A DNA stretch of 64,000 nucleotides from a virus. A model generated the notes under the pieces. That model was not told the DNA's origin, ran no database searches, and saw nothing but the letters and a program-made list of their open reading frames with translations. Position 1 is the stretch's first letter. Every line of letters begins with the position of its first letter. The stretch is taken from IMG/VR virus record IMGVR_UViG_3300047476_001812, positions 1-64,000 of that record, one strand, 5' to 3'. Positions 35,532 through 44,420 of the stretch are shown in pieces. A program made the translations under genes and the position numbers.

Positions 35532-36020
35532 ATGACAGTATTAGTTGACCATCAAATCAAATCTTTTTGTGAGAAAGGACTTGTTAAGCCCTATGATGAA
35601 TCCTTGGTTAATCCATCTTCCTTAGATATTAGGTTAGGAAATAATCTAATTATTGACAATGAGATTGCAAATATTTCTCATCACACAAAAGAAAATCCCT
35701 ACATCTTAGATGCTAATGAATTTGTGCTGGCAGAAACTCTAGAATATTTAACAGTTCCAAGTAATGTTGCTATAGAGTTAAAGTTAAAATCTTCTAGGGC
35801 TAGAGAAGGATTGTCTCACGCATTAGCAGGTTGGGTAGATAACGGATTTCATGGAGTATTGACTTTGGAATTAAAGAATTACTCTACAAAAAAACCAGTG
35901 TTTATCTACCCAGGATTGAGAATAGGTCAGCTAATTATTCACTCTACAGAAAAACCCACTACTCCCTATCAAGGAAAATATAGCGGGTTCACTACTGTTA
36001 TGAGTAGTTTGGATAAATAA
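35532..36020 (+). CDS. dcd: dCTP deaminase, 162 aa
   Basis: NPSSLDIRLGN, KSSRAREGLSHALAGWVD and NGFHGVLTLELKN are the conserved blocks of Dcd, with RIGQLI near the end. The Ser-Arg pair and the Glu of LTLELKN correspond to the substrate-binding and catalytic residues of the family. The enzyme turns dCTP into dUTP to supply dTMP synthesis. The length is slightly short of the bacterial enzyme, as in many phages. It is a monocistronic plus gene convergent with a nuclease gene. Confidence 0.9.
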   Translation: MTVLVDHQIKSFCEKGLVKPYDESLVNPSSLDIRLGNNLIIDNEIANISHHTKENPYILDANEFVLAETLEYLTVPSNVAIELKLKSSRAREGLSHALAGWVDNGFHGVLTLELKNYSTKKPVFIYPGLRIGQLIIHSTEKPTTPYQGKYSGFTTVMSSLDK

Positions 36021-36021
36021 A

Positions 36022-36372
36022 CTAAGCCTTGAGATAATCAAGATTAAAAGCCTCTCTACTTCTAATGGTGTCGGCTATTATATTTAACCACTCTTCAGTT
36101 ATCATTTTATTTGATAACTGAAATGTGACATAACCATAGTAAAGGCAAAGGTTATTTTTTATATAATCTCTTTCTATCCCACCTCCGCTACTATGCCCAC
36201 CTTTACCCCAAGTACCACCATTGATTTCTATGAGAACCTTAGATTTAATATGAGCATAGTCTGCCCTAAATCTGCGTTTAGGAACAGGCTTAAACTCATT
36301 TATTAAATCAATGCTAGGATAAAGAGTAAGCCATAGTTCTTCAAACTTTAATTCAAGAGTTGACTTTGGCAT
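36022..36372 (-). CDS. PD-(D/E)xK-like endonuclease, 116 aa
   Basis: The core RRFRADYAHIKSKVLIEINGGTW has the D...ExN pattern of compact PD-(D/E)xK nucleases related to DUF559/Vsr-type phage proteins. It is followed by GGHSSGGGIERDYIKNNL and YYGYVTFQLSNKMI, also typical. It may act as a resolvase or repair nuclease. It is convergent with dcd. Confidence 0.65.
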   Translation of the reverse strand: MPKSTLELKFEELWLTLYPSIDLINEFKPVPKRRFRADYAHIKSKVLIEINGGTWGKGGHSSGGGIERDYIKNNLCLYYGYVTFQLSNKMITEEWLNIIADTIRSREAFNLDYLKA

Positions 36373-36472
36373 CTTCTTTTGCTAAATACCCTAAGTTTAT
36401 TTTTCTCAATCATAATTACTTCACAAATTACTTCACTATTAATGGGGCAATCGCCCCTATACTTTTGATGGT

Positions 36473-36607
36473 TTAACTACCGAATCCAAGCAACGCATTT
36501 ACTGGAAAATCTATTTTCTTTTTTATATTGTTGTTATTAGCTTGTGTGTCTAATCTAATTGCACTAGGGGCAACTAAATATCTATTATCAAGTTGTTGTT
36601 TTTTCAT
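36473..36607 (-). CDS. Small basic protein, 44 aa
   Basis: From ATG 36607 the frame reads MKKQQLDNRYLVAPSAIRLD then a basic NNNNIKKKIDF segment. AGGTGAG lies five bases upstream and a 12-mer copy nine bases upstream. The well-formed start region, divergent from 36679, is the main support. Unknown function. Confidence 0.5.
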   Translation of the reverse strand: MKKQQLDNRYLVAPSAIRLDTQANNNNIKKKIDFPVNALLGFGS

Positions 36608-36616
36608 AACTCACCT

Positions 36617-36628
36617 GTTTATTTTGCC
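36617..36628 (-). promoter_or_regulatory. GGCAAAATAAAC motif before 36473-36607
   Basis: One mismatch from the consensus. Together with the copy at 36651 it forms a divergent pair 22 bases apart between two genes. Confidence 0.55.
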
Positions 36629-36650
36629 GAATATATTATACCATAGAGCA

Positions 36651-36662
36651 AGCAAAATAAAC
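36651..36662 (+). promoter_or_regulatory. AGCAAAATAAAC motif before 36679
   Basis: An exact copy 16 bases before the ATG, paired with the divergent copy at 36617. Confidence 0.6.
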
Positions 36663-36678
36663 AGTGGTTGGTTAAATA

Positions 36679-37668
36679 ATGGAACTAAATAAATCTACGG
36701 AACTGAGCAACAGCTTGGGAATAGCTATTGTTAATAGGAATACAGACTTAGCTAAATCAGTTATAACGGAACTGTCAGATTTGGAAGAAACTCATTTAGC
36801 TAAGATAACTTCTAGGGTTAGAGAGAATATATCTAATGAAGAATGGTCTTGGTTTCAATCACTTCTTAATGATGGGAACGAGAGTAAACCTGTAGCTCCG
36901 TTGGCTGATGAAGATAAGGAATTAAAACAAAAATTAGAAACAAGAATTATAGAGAACACAAAAAGGTTTTTTATAGACACAGGCAGGGATTTATATATTC
37001 TCAAGCAGAGAAAACTTTATCGTGAACAATACAATAGTTGGCAGTCTTATTGTCAACTAAGTTTAGGCATTAATCCTACTACCGCAAGTAGAGCTATTAA
37101 GGCATATCAAGATTGTGAAAGTATTCGCATTTACTTTAATGATGATACCTTGCTTCCTAAAACAGATTATGTTCTTAGATTATTAGGACAAATAAAAGAT
37201 GTAGAGTTAAGAGCTAATGTGTGGCGTAAAGCTTTAGAAGATTGTGGTAATTCACCCACTACCTCAGACATTAGAAGGGTATATGCTGAGATAATTAACC
37301 CTGAAGTTAAACCACCTAAGCCTAATAACTTAGAATTTAAAGTTGGTGATTTTGTATCTATAAAAGAATCCTGCATTAAGTGGGGTAAAGTAATTGAGAT
37401 TACATCAGGATTAAGATACAAAATTAAGTCAGGAGATATCACTTCAACATACCAGACTTATCAAGTAACTGAATTAGAAATACCTCTGTTTATTGCTGAG
37501 GCAGTAGAACAACTTTATCAATCTCATTCACCTAAATTAAATACAAATACTCTACTGAGTGACAATCACCCTCATACAAAATCTATTGCCACTACATTTT
37601 ATGGGTATAACGAATTTGCTGATTGGCAAATATCTTTGTTAGGGAGTCTAAGAAGCTTATGTCAATAG
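36679..37668 (+). CDS. Uncharacterised protein with DNA-binding-like middle, 329 aa
   Basis: The region YREQYNSWQSYCQLSLGINP then TTASRAIKAYQ resembles the helix-turn-helix of phage DUF3102-type proteins. The C-terminal third contains a beta stretch (KVGDFVSIKESCIKWGKVIEI) like an SH3 or KOW fold. It overlaps the sigma factor start by ten bases and may regulate it. Its promoter is the divergent 12-mer pair. The exact family is not certain. Confidence 0.5.
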   Translation: MELNKSTELSNSLGIAIVNRNTDLAKSVITELSDLEETHLAKITSRVRENISNEEWSWFQSLLNDGNESKPVAPLADEDKELKQKLETRIIENTKRFFIDTGRDLYILKQRKLYREQYNSWQSYCQLSLGINPTTASRAIKAYQDCESIRIYFNDDTLLPKTDYVLRLLGQIKDVELRANVWRKALEDCGNSPTTSDIRRVYAEIINPEVKPPKPNNLEFKVGDFVSIKESCIKWGKVIEITSGLRYKIKSGDITSTYQTYQVTELEIPLFIAEAVEQLYQSHSPKLNTNTLLSDNHPHTKSIATTFYGYNEFADWQISLLGSLRSLCQ

Positions 37669-38285
37669 AACTCTTCAGGAAGTATCAACAAACAAAGTCT
37701 ATTGCTATTAGAAATAAATTGGTAATGCTCAATGAAGGATTAGCTTATAAAGCTGCACATACAGCTAAGTTATACTGCAATGAAAGTTTTGATGACTTAT
37801 CACAAGAAGCGTTTATAGGATTGATTAGAGCGGTGGAAGACTATGACCCCTATAAAGGAACTATGTTTTCTTCCTACGCAGTCCCTAGAATATCAGGAAA
37901 GATATTGCAATATCTTAGAGATAGGTCTAAGTTAATTAGGCTTAGTCAGTCAATGCAAAAGTTAATAGCAGACATTAAAAGGATAAGCAAACAATCAATT
38001 ACTGTAGAGGAAATATGTAGACAATTAAATATTACTCAGGAAGAATATCAACTAGCTATTGGTGCTTATGCTGCATCTACTCATCTTCATTCTATTGATG
38101 ATGATAGTGATGATAGAAAACCACTAGAGTTACCATCACATGATAATCAAATAGAGGAAAGTAAAGTATTCAAAGTTGATTACAGCAATGCTACTAATGA
38201 GGAACTGAAATCTCTTACTAGTGGTGATTTAAATGTTAGAAGTATTTGGTTAATGGCAAGTAATTGGATTAAAGAAGAAGGATAA
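37659..38285 (+). CDS. Sigma-70-type factor lacking a clear region 4, 208 aa
   Basis: Region 2 spans about 20-90 (LVMLNEGLAYKAAHTAKLYC, DDLSQEAFIGLIRAVEDYDP, SSYAVPRISGKILQYLRD). Region 3 follows (LIRLSQSMQKLIADIKRISK, then SITVEEICRQLNI). After an acidic linker the expected region 4 helix-turn-helix is absent. The short C-terminus (LNVRSIWLMASNWIKEEG) does not match it. I chose ATG 37659 because GGAG lies 14 bases upstream. It resembles group 3 (SigB/F-like) factors and probably redirects host RNA polymerase, perhaps to the following virion genes. Confidence 0.8.
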   Translation: MSIELFRKYQQTKSIAIRNKLVMLNEGLAYKAAHTAKLYCNESFDDLSQEAFIGLIRAVEDYDPYKGTMFSSYAVPRISGKILQYLRDRSKLIRLSQSMQKLIADIKRISKQSITVEEICRQLNITQEEYQLAIGAYAASTHLHSIDDDSDDRKPLELPSHDNQIEESKVFKVDYSNATNEELKSLTSGDLNVRSIWLMASNWIKEEG

Positions 38286-38286
38286 T

Positions 38287-40248
38287 ATGACATTTAGGAT
38301 ACCAACACTTACATCTGCTGATGACGTTGCTGTATGGTTGAGTGGGGCAAAACAACAGCTTGATGATTACTTTGTTCAGCTACCCGCTTCTCATTATGAT
38401 GAGTTTTTCTCGCATCTTCCTGCCGCTGAACAATTAGTAGAAGCACAGGCAATGAGAAATGCAGAACAAAAAAACTATTTGCTAGAAATAGAAAGACAAG
38501 CTAAAAGATTTGGGTACAAACCAGAAAGAAGAAGAGTTGAAGAAGCAGTATCAGGTGGTGACATAGATACGGAATTTGTTCCTGAAAATGCTCCAGTTAA
38601 TTCTCAAGCACGTTCTGCTAAAGCTCCTCAAGGTGCAATCCGAATTGAAGGTGATATTTTTATGCCTTTAGAAGAAGAGCAAGCAATGAGAGAGCAGTTC
38701 AGAGGAAAAGGAAATGCTTTCTTTGATGAATTAAAAAAGAGAGGGTTAATTCAAGTATTAACTCCTGAAGGAAATAGGGTAGTTCCAAAGAAGTATGCAA
38801 TTTTTGATGAAACACTAGGAGAAAGAGGTAGGTATACTCTCAAGCCTGAAGTCCAATCGTATTTAGAATCCAGGAAAGTCAATACTCCTCAAGGTGTAGT
38901 AAGTCAACCCATTGCTGAAACCCCTCTTGTACAATCGTCTCCTCTTCCCAATAATGCTGAATCCGAAGCAACCTTAAATGATTTAGATAATCTCTTTTTA
39001 AACTCACAAACTCAACCTACCCCCCAAGAAGTTCCGGGAACTGTAACAACTATCTCTACAGATAATGGGGCAATTGCCCCAGACGTTGTGAGCGTATTAT
39101 CAACACAGCCGGGGTTTAGTGTAGTTCCAGAACCCGTATCTTATAGCCCACTACCCATACCAGAAGGAACTCCTGAGAGTGGTATTAATCGTAGTGTTTA
39201 CCCTGGAAGTAAAGCTGTATCTACTTCTTCCGGTATTCCTATGAGTGGAGGTGGTGGGAGTATTCCCCCTAAACCCCCCACAGGTGGTGGTAACTATGAC
39301 TTTGATGGGGAAGAGTTTAACCGTCAGAATAACTACACTCCTTACGGTGGCACACCCAACCATCCAGAAATACCAGGATTAAATGACCCTGTAGATGCTG
39401 ACGCAAATCTTAAATGGTTATGGGAAAGAAATCAACGAGAAACGCAAGCCCGTCAACAATATCTAAACGACAAGGCAAGACAAGTGGCTGATACTGGTAG
39501 TTGGTGGGGGAATGTATGGGATGGAGTTGGTAGAGGTTTTAATTATTCTGTTGAAGCTGGCAGAATGCCTGGTAGAACGGCATCTGTAATATGGAATCGC
39601 GCACCTAAAAAAGAATATGAACATCTTACTCCTGAAGGTAAAGCAGCTTTTTTTGGTGGCAGGGTTGCTGGAGAAATAGGTAATGGAACTAAACAAGTAT
39701 TATGGGAACTACATCCTGATGACTTTACCGCTACCCATTCTGTAAGAGCAGTTAGAGAGTCCGGTGGTAATCGTATAGCTCAAGTTTTGATACCTTATAT
39801 GACAACAACCGCATTGCAGCTAGGGTCACAAACCTATAACCCATTTAACCTGGGTGAAGGCGGTAGGGTTGCAGGATATCAAGCTATTAATCCTGATGAG
39901 GATGACCCACGTATTTCTACATCACCAGTGAGTGAGTTATTAATTGACAGAGGATTGTTAGGTAGAAGAGGTAAGCTACTTCCTTGGGAGCAATTTAGAC
40001 AAGAAAGAACTGATATCCCCTATGAACAGTATCAGAAGTATCAAGACTATTTACGTAATAAAGATGATAACTTCCTAAGAGATGCTACCGGGGGACTAAT
40101 TAAGGGGACTATGGATGGAATTAATGGACCAGAGTTGTCAGTGATGGGTTATTCTGTCACACCTACTGGGGCGTTAGCCGCCGGGGCTGCACTGTTAGCG
40201 GGTAGGGAATTAGTTAGAACAGGAAGAATAGCAGGGTTAAGGAAGTAA
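38287..40248 (+). CDS. Large virion-like protein with C-terminal hydrophobic helix, 653 aa
   Basis: The start follows the sigma factor stop by one base. A helical N-terminus (about 1-200) leads into Pro/Gly-rich low complexity (SGGGGSIPPKPPTGGG near 320-335). The rest includes WERNQRETQARQQY and ends in PTGALAAGAALLAGRELVRT, a membrane-type helix. It is the first of a run of seven coupled genes with similar character. A structural or ejected virion role is inferred. Confidence 0.65.
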   Translation: MTFRIPTLTSADDVAVWLSGAKQQLDDYFVQLPASHYDEFFSHLPAAEQLVEAQAMRNAEQKNYLLEIERQAKRFGYKPERRRVEEAVSGGDIDTEFVPENAPVNSQARSAKAPQGAIRIEGDIFMPLEEEQAMREQFRGKGNAFFDELKKRGLIQVLTPEGNRVVPKKYAIFDETLGERGRYTLKPEVQSYLESRKVNTPQGVVSQPIAETPLVQSSPLPNNAESEATLNDLDNLFLNSQTQPTPQEVPGTVTTISTDNGAIAPDVVSVLSTQPGFSVVPEPVSYSPLPIPEGTPESGINRSVYPGSKAVSTSSGIPMSGGGGSIPPKPPTGGGNYDFDGEEFNRQNNYTPYGGTPNHPEIPGLNDPVDADANLKWLWERNQRETQARQQYLNDKARQVADTGSWWGNVWDGVGRGFNYSVEAGRMPGRTASVIWNRAPKKEYEHLTPEGKAAFFGGRVAGEIGNGTKQVLWELHPDDFTATHSVRAVRESGGNRIAQVLIPYMTTTALQLGSQTYNPFNLGEGGRVAGYQAINPDEDDPRISTSPVSELLIDRGLLGRRGKLLPWEQFRQERTDIPYEQYQKYQDYLRNKDDNFLRDATGGLIKGTMDGINGPELSVMGYSVTPTGALAAGAALLAGRELVRTGRIAGLRK

Positions 40249-40253
40249 TAATC

Positions 40254-40874
40254 ATGCAAATATTTGGTAGAGAAATAAACCCACAAGTTGCTTTTAAAAG
40301 GTATGGAAATGCCATTAGAGACGGAAGAATGTATGCTACCCGTCCTCACATCCCTCAAGAGTATTATGGTAATGCTGACAAAGCATCTTTTTGGTTAGGG
40401 CAACAACCTGGTATTGGTAATGCCTTAGAGTTTGCCGTTGATAATCCCTATGGTGCTGCTGCTGCATTGGCTGGCGGTACTGTAGTAAATAATTTAATTG
40501 GTAATCCAGTAGGAGGGGCTATTGATTTCCTCTCAATGGGATTAACTAATTTAAAACCTGATGAGTATGAACCGACAGACAAACAAAGAGTTATGTTTGT
40601 TGACTTACCAAGTCAGGAAATTGTTTACACAAATAGATATGGAGTTTCTGCCAAAATTCCATCTTCCAATGCTGCCTCTGTGGTGGCTGCTGATACTTTA
40701 GCTACACAACCTGGAATGCAGCAGCCCAACCAAGTTCAAATACCAGAACTTAATGAGGAAGAGCGGGATAAATTTATGAAGTACACTACTAACCGCACTG
40801 CTCAACAGATATTAACTTATCAGGCGTTGCAAGACTTTCTTAATCAACAACCTGGAATGGAGGGCTATCAATGA
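40254..40874 (+). CDS. Virion-like protein with Gly/Ala hydrophobic segment, 206 aa
   Basis: A basic N-terminus precedes PYGAAAALAGGTVVNNLIGN then PVGGAIDFLSMGL, a Gly-zipper-like helix pair. The C-terminal part is polar with a Gln-rich end. The last codons overlap the next gene. Role inferred from operon. Confidence 0.6.
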   Translation: MQIFGREINPQVAFKRYGNAIRDGRMYATRPHIPQEYYGNADKASFWLGQQPGIGNALEFAVDNPYGAAAALAGGTVVNNLIGNPVGGAIDFLSMGLTNLKPDEYEPTDKQRVMFVDLPSQEIVYTNRYGVSAKIPSSNAASVVAADTLATQPGMQQPNQVQIPELNEEERDKFMKYTTNRTAQQILTYQALQDFLNQQPGMEGYQ

Positions 40875-41278
40875 ACTGGGGAAGTGTAGGAAGAGGATTT
40901 GCTTCTGTAGCTGATGACATTGCCCGTAGTCAAATGGGTAGAAGAATTGGTGAGGAGTATGTTGACAATGCTGCCAAAGCAGTTGCTAGAGAATTGAATG
41001 TTAATGATTTATTCACTGCTGATGACGCTGCTAAATATATGGCAGAAGCACAAGAAGATGCTGCTAAATGGTACGCAACTTTTGTTGCGCCTAATGGTCA
41101 AATACCTGTGGATGAAAATGAAATCCTTTATCGGATAGGCAGGGGTGCAGCACAAACAGGGCAATTTGCTAGGAACAATGTTGGTAATGCTTTAAATGTA
41201 GGAGTAAATGCCATGTTTTTAGCACCAATGGCTATGCAAATGTTACCACGCTCTGAAGAGGAACAATATTATGGGTAA
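40871..41278 (+). CDS. Virion-operon protein, 135 aa
   Basis: Helical, with an Ala-rich middle and a hydrophobic C-terminus (GVNAMFLAPMAMQML). It overlaps genes on both sides by four to eight bases, showing tight coupling in the virion operon. No family recognised. Confidence 0.6.
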   Translation: MNWGSVGRGFASVADDIARSQMGRRIGEEYVDNAAKAVARELNVNDLFTADDAAKYMAEAQEDAAKWYATFVAPNGQIPVDENEILYRIGRGAAQTGQFARNNVGNALNVGVNAMFLAPMAMQMLPRSEEEQYYG

Positions 41279-42443
41279 CTTTGGCAGGATAGCAGGTAGA
41301 GCATTCAATTATGGTATGCCTGTAGTTGGTGGTTTTGTAGACTACCAAAGCGGGAAAGAAGAGGGAGAAGATGACATTCGGGCTGGTGTTGGTGCTGTAG
41401 GTTCTACCCTTGGTGGTTTAGCCGCCACTGGTGCTGCCACTGCTGCTGGTGCTAAGGTTGGGGCTGCCCTTGGTACTGCCTTAGCACCAGGAGTAGGAAC
41501 ACTTGCTGGTGGTGCTATTGGTGGACTTGCAGGATTGGGTACTTCATTAGCAACACAAGGTTTAGGTAGCTTTGCCGGGGGATGGACTGCTGACAGATTA
41601 GATGAAGCTGTTAGGGGTAAAAATACAGGAGTTAAAAATAAGATGTCTCAATATGTACAAGACCAAAGAACAGGCGATATTGCAGAGGTTGATGATAACG
41701 GGAATATAGTTGGTTGGATTGTTAAAGGTGGTGTGGTTGTTGCTGGTGGTAACACCATGCTTAATATTGGCAATGAATTAAAAGACATTCCTTACGATTA
41801 CGCTAGGAATAAGGCTATATTTCAAGCTGACCCATTATTAAATGCAACACCTGAAGAGGCTGCTCGCTGGGCTGCAAGAGAAGTTCCAAGTGACATAGGA
41901 AGAGCCATAGGTAGAGGCTTTCGTACCACCGGAAATAATATTGGTAGGGTCTGGAATGCTATTCCTGGCAATAATGTAGTAAAAGCTGGTGCTGCATTAG
42001 CTTTTGTTGGCGACCAGCTAACTGGTGCTAACTTCTCAAAGGGTGTTGGTAGAGTTCTTGCTGGTGGTGCTGACGCTGTTGCTAACACTGTAGGTTTTAA
42101 CACAGATTTTGATGGACGAAACAGGATGAGTCAACAACAAATAAAGCAAAACAATGAGACTGCTAGGGTTGAAGATAATCTAAAAATCTACAACCCTTAT
42201 GATGAAGCAATCTATCAGAAAGGCTTTCGTAGTCGGCAGGAAATGGAAAACTACGAAAACAGAATATGGCAGCGCAACGAAGACAAAGCTGCTGAGGTCT
42301 TCAAAAAGCGTGATGACATTGCTCGTCGTAACTTTATGACTGAGTTTACAGCACAGCAAGCATCTGATTTGTTATCAAGGTATGCTGAGATGCCTCAATC
42401 TGTAGCTAATAGCATTGCACAAATCTATCAAGCAGCAAGGTAA
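41271..42443 (+). CDS. Glycine-zipper membrane-active virion protein, 390 aa
   Basis: Residues 37-110 are almost all Gly/Ala/Val/Leu (STLGGLAATGAATAAGAKVG then ALGTALAPGVGTLAGGAIGG), a strong glycine-zipper of several helices ending in GGWTADRLDEAV. This resembles GGGYISDRLADLI in the gene at 62572. The rest is helical and basic. Such proteins in phages insert in membranes during DNA ejection. Function inferred. Confidence 0.65.
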   Translation: MGNFGRIAGRAFNYGMPVVGGFVDYQSGKEEGEDDIRAGVGAVGSTLGGLAATGAATAAGAKVGAALGTALAPGVGTLAGGAIGGLAGLGTSLATQGLGSFAGGWTADRLDEAVRGKNTGVKNKMSQYVQDQRTGDIAEVDDNGNIVGWIVKGGVVVAGGNTMLNIGNELKDIPYDYARNKAIFQADPLLNATPEEAARWAAREVPSDIGRAIGRGFRTTGNNIGRVWNAIPGNNVVKAGAALAFVGDQLTGANFSKGVGRVLAGGADAVANTVGFNTDFDGRNRMSQQQIKQNNETARVEDNLKIYNPYDEAIYQKGFRSRQEMENYENRIWQRNEDKAAEVFKKRDDIARRNFMTEFTAQQASDLLSRYAEMPQSVANSIAQIYQAAR

Positions 42444-42446
42444 GAG

Positions 42447-42602
42447 ATGGAAATCAAAGAGCAAGCTTTAAACAAATCTAAAATGTGGCAAGCCAAAAAA
42501 GCTAAATCTTCTTCTTATGATGCGCCAACTAGCACAGGTTTAGACACAAGTTATTCTACTCAGAAAAGTGTAGATAGAATAGGGGGAGTAAAATATGAAT
42601 AA
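42447..42602 (+). CDS. Small Lys/Ser-rich protein, 51 aa
   Basis: The frame MEIKEQALNKSKMWQAKKAK then Ser/Thr-rich sequence runs from 42447 and overlaps the next gene start by eight bases. The coupling supports translation. Unknown role in the virion operon. Confidence 0.5.
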   Translation: MEIKEQALNKSKMWQAKKAKSSSYDAPTSTGLDTSYSTQKSVDRIGGVKYE

Positions 42603-43443
42603 ACAACTGCAAGCTTTAGAGAAAGCTACGTTGTGGAAAGAAAGAAGAACTTCGGACGGTAATTACATAGAAAGGCTTGACAAAAACGGTAACGTTTATG
42701 AAAGAGTTTATTCTCCTATTCCAAAACAAACCACAATTAAAAAACCTACTCAAGCTAGACCTCAACCACCCAAAGTAAAACCACCGTCTAAGACAAGATA
42801 CACACCAACTCCAGAGCAAGAATACATAAGACAGCAAGGGGATCTAGCATTAGAGAAACAACTACGAAATCAAAAATATTGGTTTAACCTATTCAATGAA
42901 AATGCTAAGGAGGCTCAACAAAGTAATCAGAAGTATGGTCGTGAATTGCAAGACTCAATAAACAATACCAATTTACGGATGCAAGAAAAAAGAACATGGG
43001 GTGATGTAGAAGAAGCAAAGATTACTAGTGGGAGTAATCAGAATATTGCAAAAACACAAGCTGAAAGTGCTGGCAATGTTGCAAACATTAATGCCACAAG
43101 TGCTGAAACTGTTGCAAACATTAATGCCACAAGTGCTTTCAAAGTAACTGAGCTTGAAACTAAGTCTAAAAATTATGGTTATGATAAACAATATGAGTGG
43201 ACTAAGTATCAAGCTGACAGAGATGCTGAAGCAAGGAATAGACAAACCGATGCAAACTACTTTGTAGAAAGAGAGAAAAATGCAAACCAGAAAGAAAAGA
43301 ACAAACAGGATTTTTATCTTAACGCTGGTCTAGGTATATTAGACTCAATGAACAAACAAAGAGCTTCTAGTAGTCAAGCAGCAGCACAAATATACAGTTC
43401 TTTTTTGTCAAGTAATCCGTATAACTTTAAGTATTGGAATTAA
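42595..43443 (+). CDS. Coiled-coil virion-operon protein, 282 aa
   Basis: A Pro-rich, basic N-terminal third is followed by long helix with Ala/Asn/Glu content (QNIAKTQAESAGNVANINAT). One 12-residue unit, NVANINATSAET, is partly repeated. The composition resembles phage internal core or ejection proteins. GGGGGAG precedes the ATG. Confidence 0.6.
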   Translation: MNKQLQALEKATLWKERRTSDGNYIERLDKNGNVYERVYSPIPKQTTIKKPTQARPQPPKVKPPSKTRYTPTPEQEYIRQQGDLALEKQLRNQKYWFNLFNENAKEAQQSNQKYGRELQDSINNTNLRMQEKRTWGDVEEAKITSGSNQNIAKTQAESAGNVANINATSAETVANINATSAFKVTELETKSKNYGYDKQYEWTKYQADRDAEARNRQTDANYFVEREKNANQKEKNKQDFYLNAGLGILDSMNKQRASSSQAAAQIYSSFLSSNPYNFKYWN

Positions 43444-43457
43444 AGAAAGGGTAGAGT

Positions 43458-43976
43458 ATGATTGGTTTTTTTGGAGCTTTATTAGGTGGGCTTGCAAGCG
43501 GTGTTGTTGGTGGATTATTTGGAAACAGTCAACAAAAAAGGCAACACCAGCAAGCAAAGGATTTAGCACAGCAACAATTGGAAAATAGTATGAGACTAGG
43601 TCAACAGGCATTTGACTTTAGAAGGCAAGAAGCTGACCAAGATTTTGGCTTTAGAAAGACCTTAGCTGATGATGGCTATGCGTTTCAAATTAGAAAAGCT
43701 AATGTTGATGATGAAATAACCCGTCGTCAGAATCAACAGCGATTTGGTTTTGAAAAACAATTAGCTGATGATAACTACGCTTTTCGTAACAAAGATAGGG
43801 CAGAAAGAGAGCGTGCTGCTGACGAGACCACGGAAAGAGATTACCAAATGAGAAATGAAACTACTAATGCTGCTAGACAAGCTGCTAATAGTGCTTTCTT
43901 TGGTGGTGGTGGTAATAGATTTAATAGGTTTAACAGTGGCAGTAATAGATTTAATAGGTTTAACGCTAGAAGTTAA
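43458..43976 (+). CDS. Pilot-protein-like ejection protein, 172 aa
   Basis: The N-terminus (MIGFFGALLGGLASGVVGGL followed by FGNSQQKRQ) is a glycine-rich membrane helix. After it comes a long amphipathic helix (FRRQEADQDFGFRKTLADDG and similar units) and an Arg/Asn/Phe tail. The layout is like microvirus VP2 pilot proteins and other DNA-ejection pore subunits. It ends the virion operon, followed by a hairpin. Homology is not claimed. Confidence 0.6.
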   Translation: MIGFFGALLGGLASGVVGGLFGNSQQKRQHQQAKDLAQQQLENSMRLGQQAFDFRRQEADQDFGFRKTLADDGYAFQIRKANVDDEITRRQNQQRFGFEKQLADDNYAFRNKDRAERERAADETTERDYQMRNETTNAARQAANSAFFGGGGNRFNRFNSGSNRFNRFNARS

Positions 43977-43982
43977 TGTAAA

Positions 43983-44002
43983 AGGGAGGTAATAACCTCC
44001 CT
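43983..44002 (+). terminator. Stem-loop at the end of the virion operon
   Basis: AGGGAGGT (43983-43990) pairs with ACCTCCCT (43995-44002) around AATA, five bases after the last virion stop. There is no T-run, so termination strength is uncertain. It also lies between convergent genes. Confidence 0.5.
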
Positions 44003-44011
44003 CAATTAAAT

Positions 44012-44338
44012 CTAGTAATCTTGAAAATCTATTAACTCCCTCATTTCTTCATTTTTGATTATTGAATCGGCATTATTAATCGCCTTATTCCAGTATTCCC
44101 AATTTCTAACAATCCAACCTTTAGGTGAAAATGGATATTTTGTTTCAGCTACAACTATCCAGTCGCCTGAAGGTTGAAAATATATCAACAGTCCGCCACT
44201 GTAAACAAATTTACTTGATACATCAATGGTAAGAAGTTCTGTGGCTAGAGGGTCATTATTGTTTTGCTCCCTAGCCTGCAACCAGGGGAAAGGGTATACT
44301 GTTTGGGTTTTGTTGAGTGGGATTTCTCTTAACAACAC
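44012..44338 (-). CDS. Uncharacterised protein, 108 aa
   Basis: Beta-rich and aromatic (VYSGGLLIYFQPSGDWIVVA), probably a compact soluble domain. It is convergent with the virion operon and divergent from the terminase genes. A GGCTAACGCC dyad lies upstream at 44373. Unknown function. Confidence 0.5.
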   Translation of the reverse strand: MLLREIPLNKTQTVYPFPWLQAREQNNNDPLATELLTIDVSSKFVYSGGLLIYFQPSGDWIVVAETKYPFSPKGWIVRNWEYWNKAINNADSIIKNEEMRELIDFQDY

Positions 44339-44420
44339 AATTTCTAATTCCTTGATTACATCACCATCATTAAGGCGTTAGCCTTACAAATATAATACTT
44401 TATAAAACTAAAACTAAACT

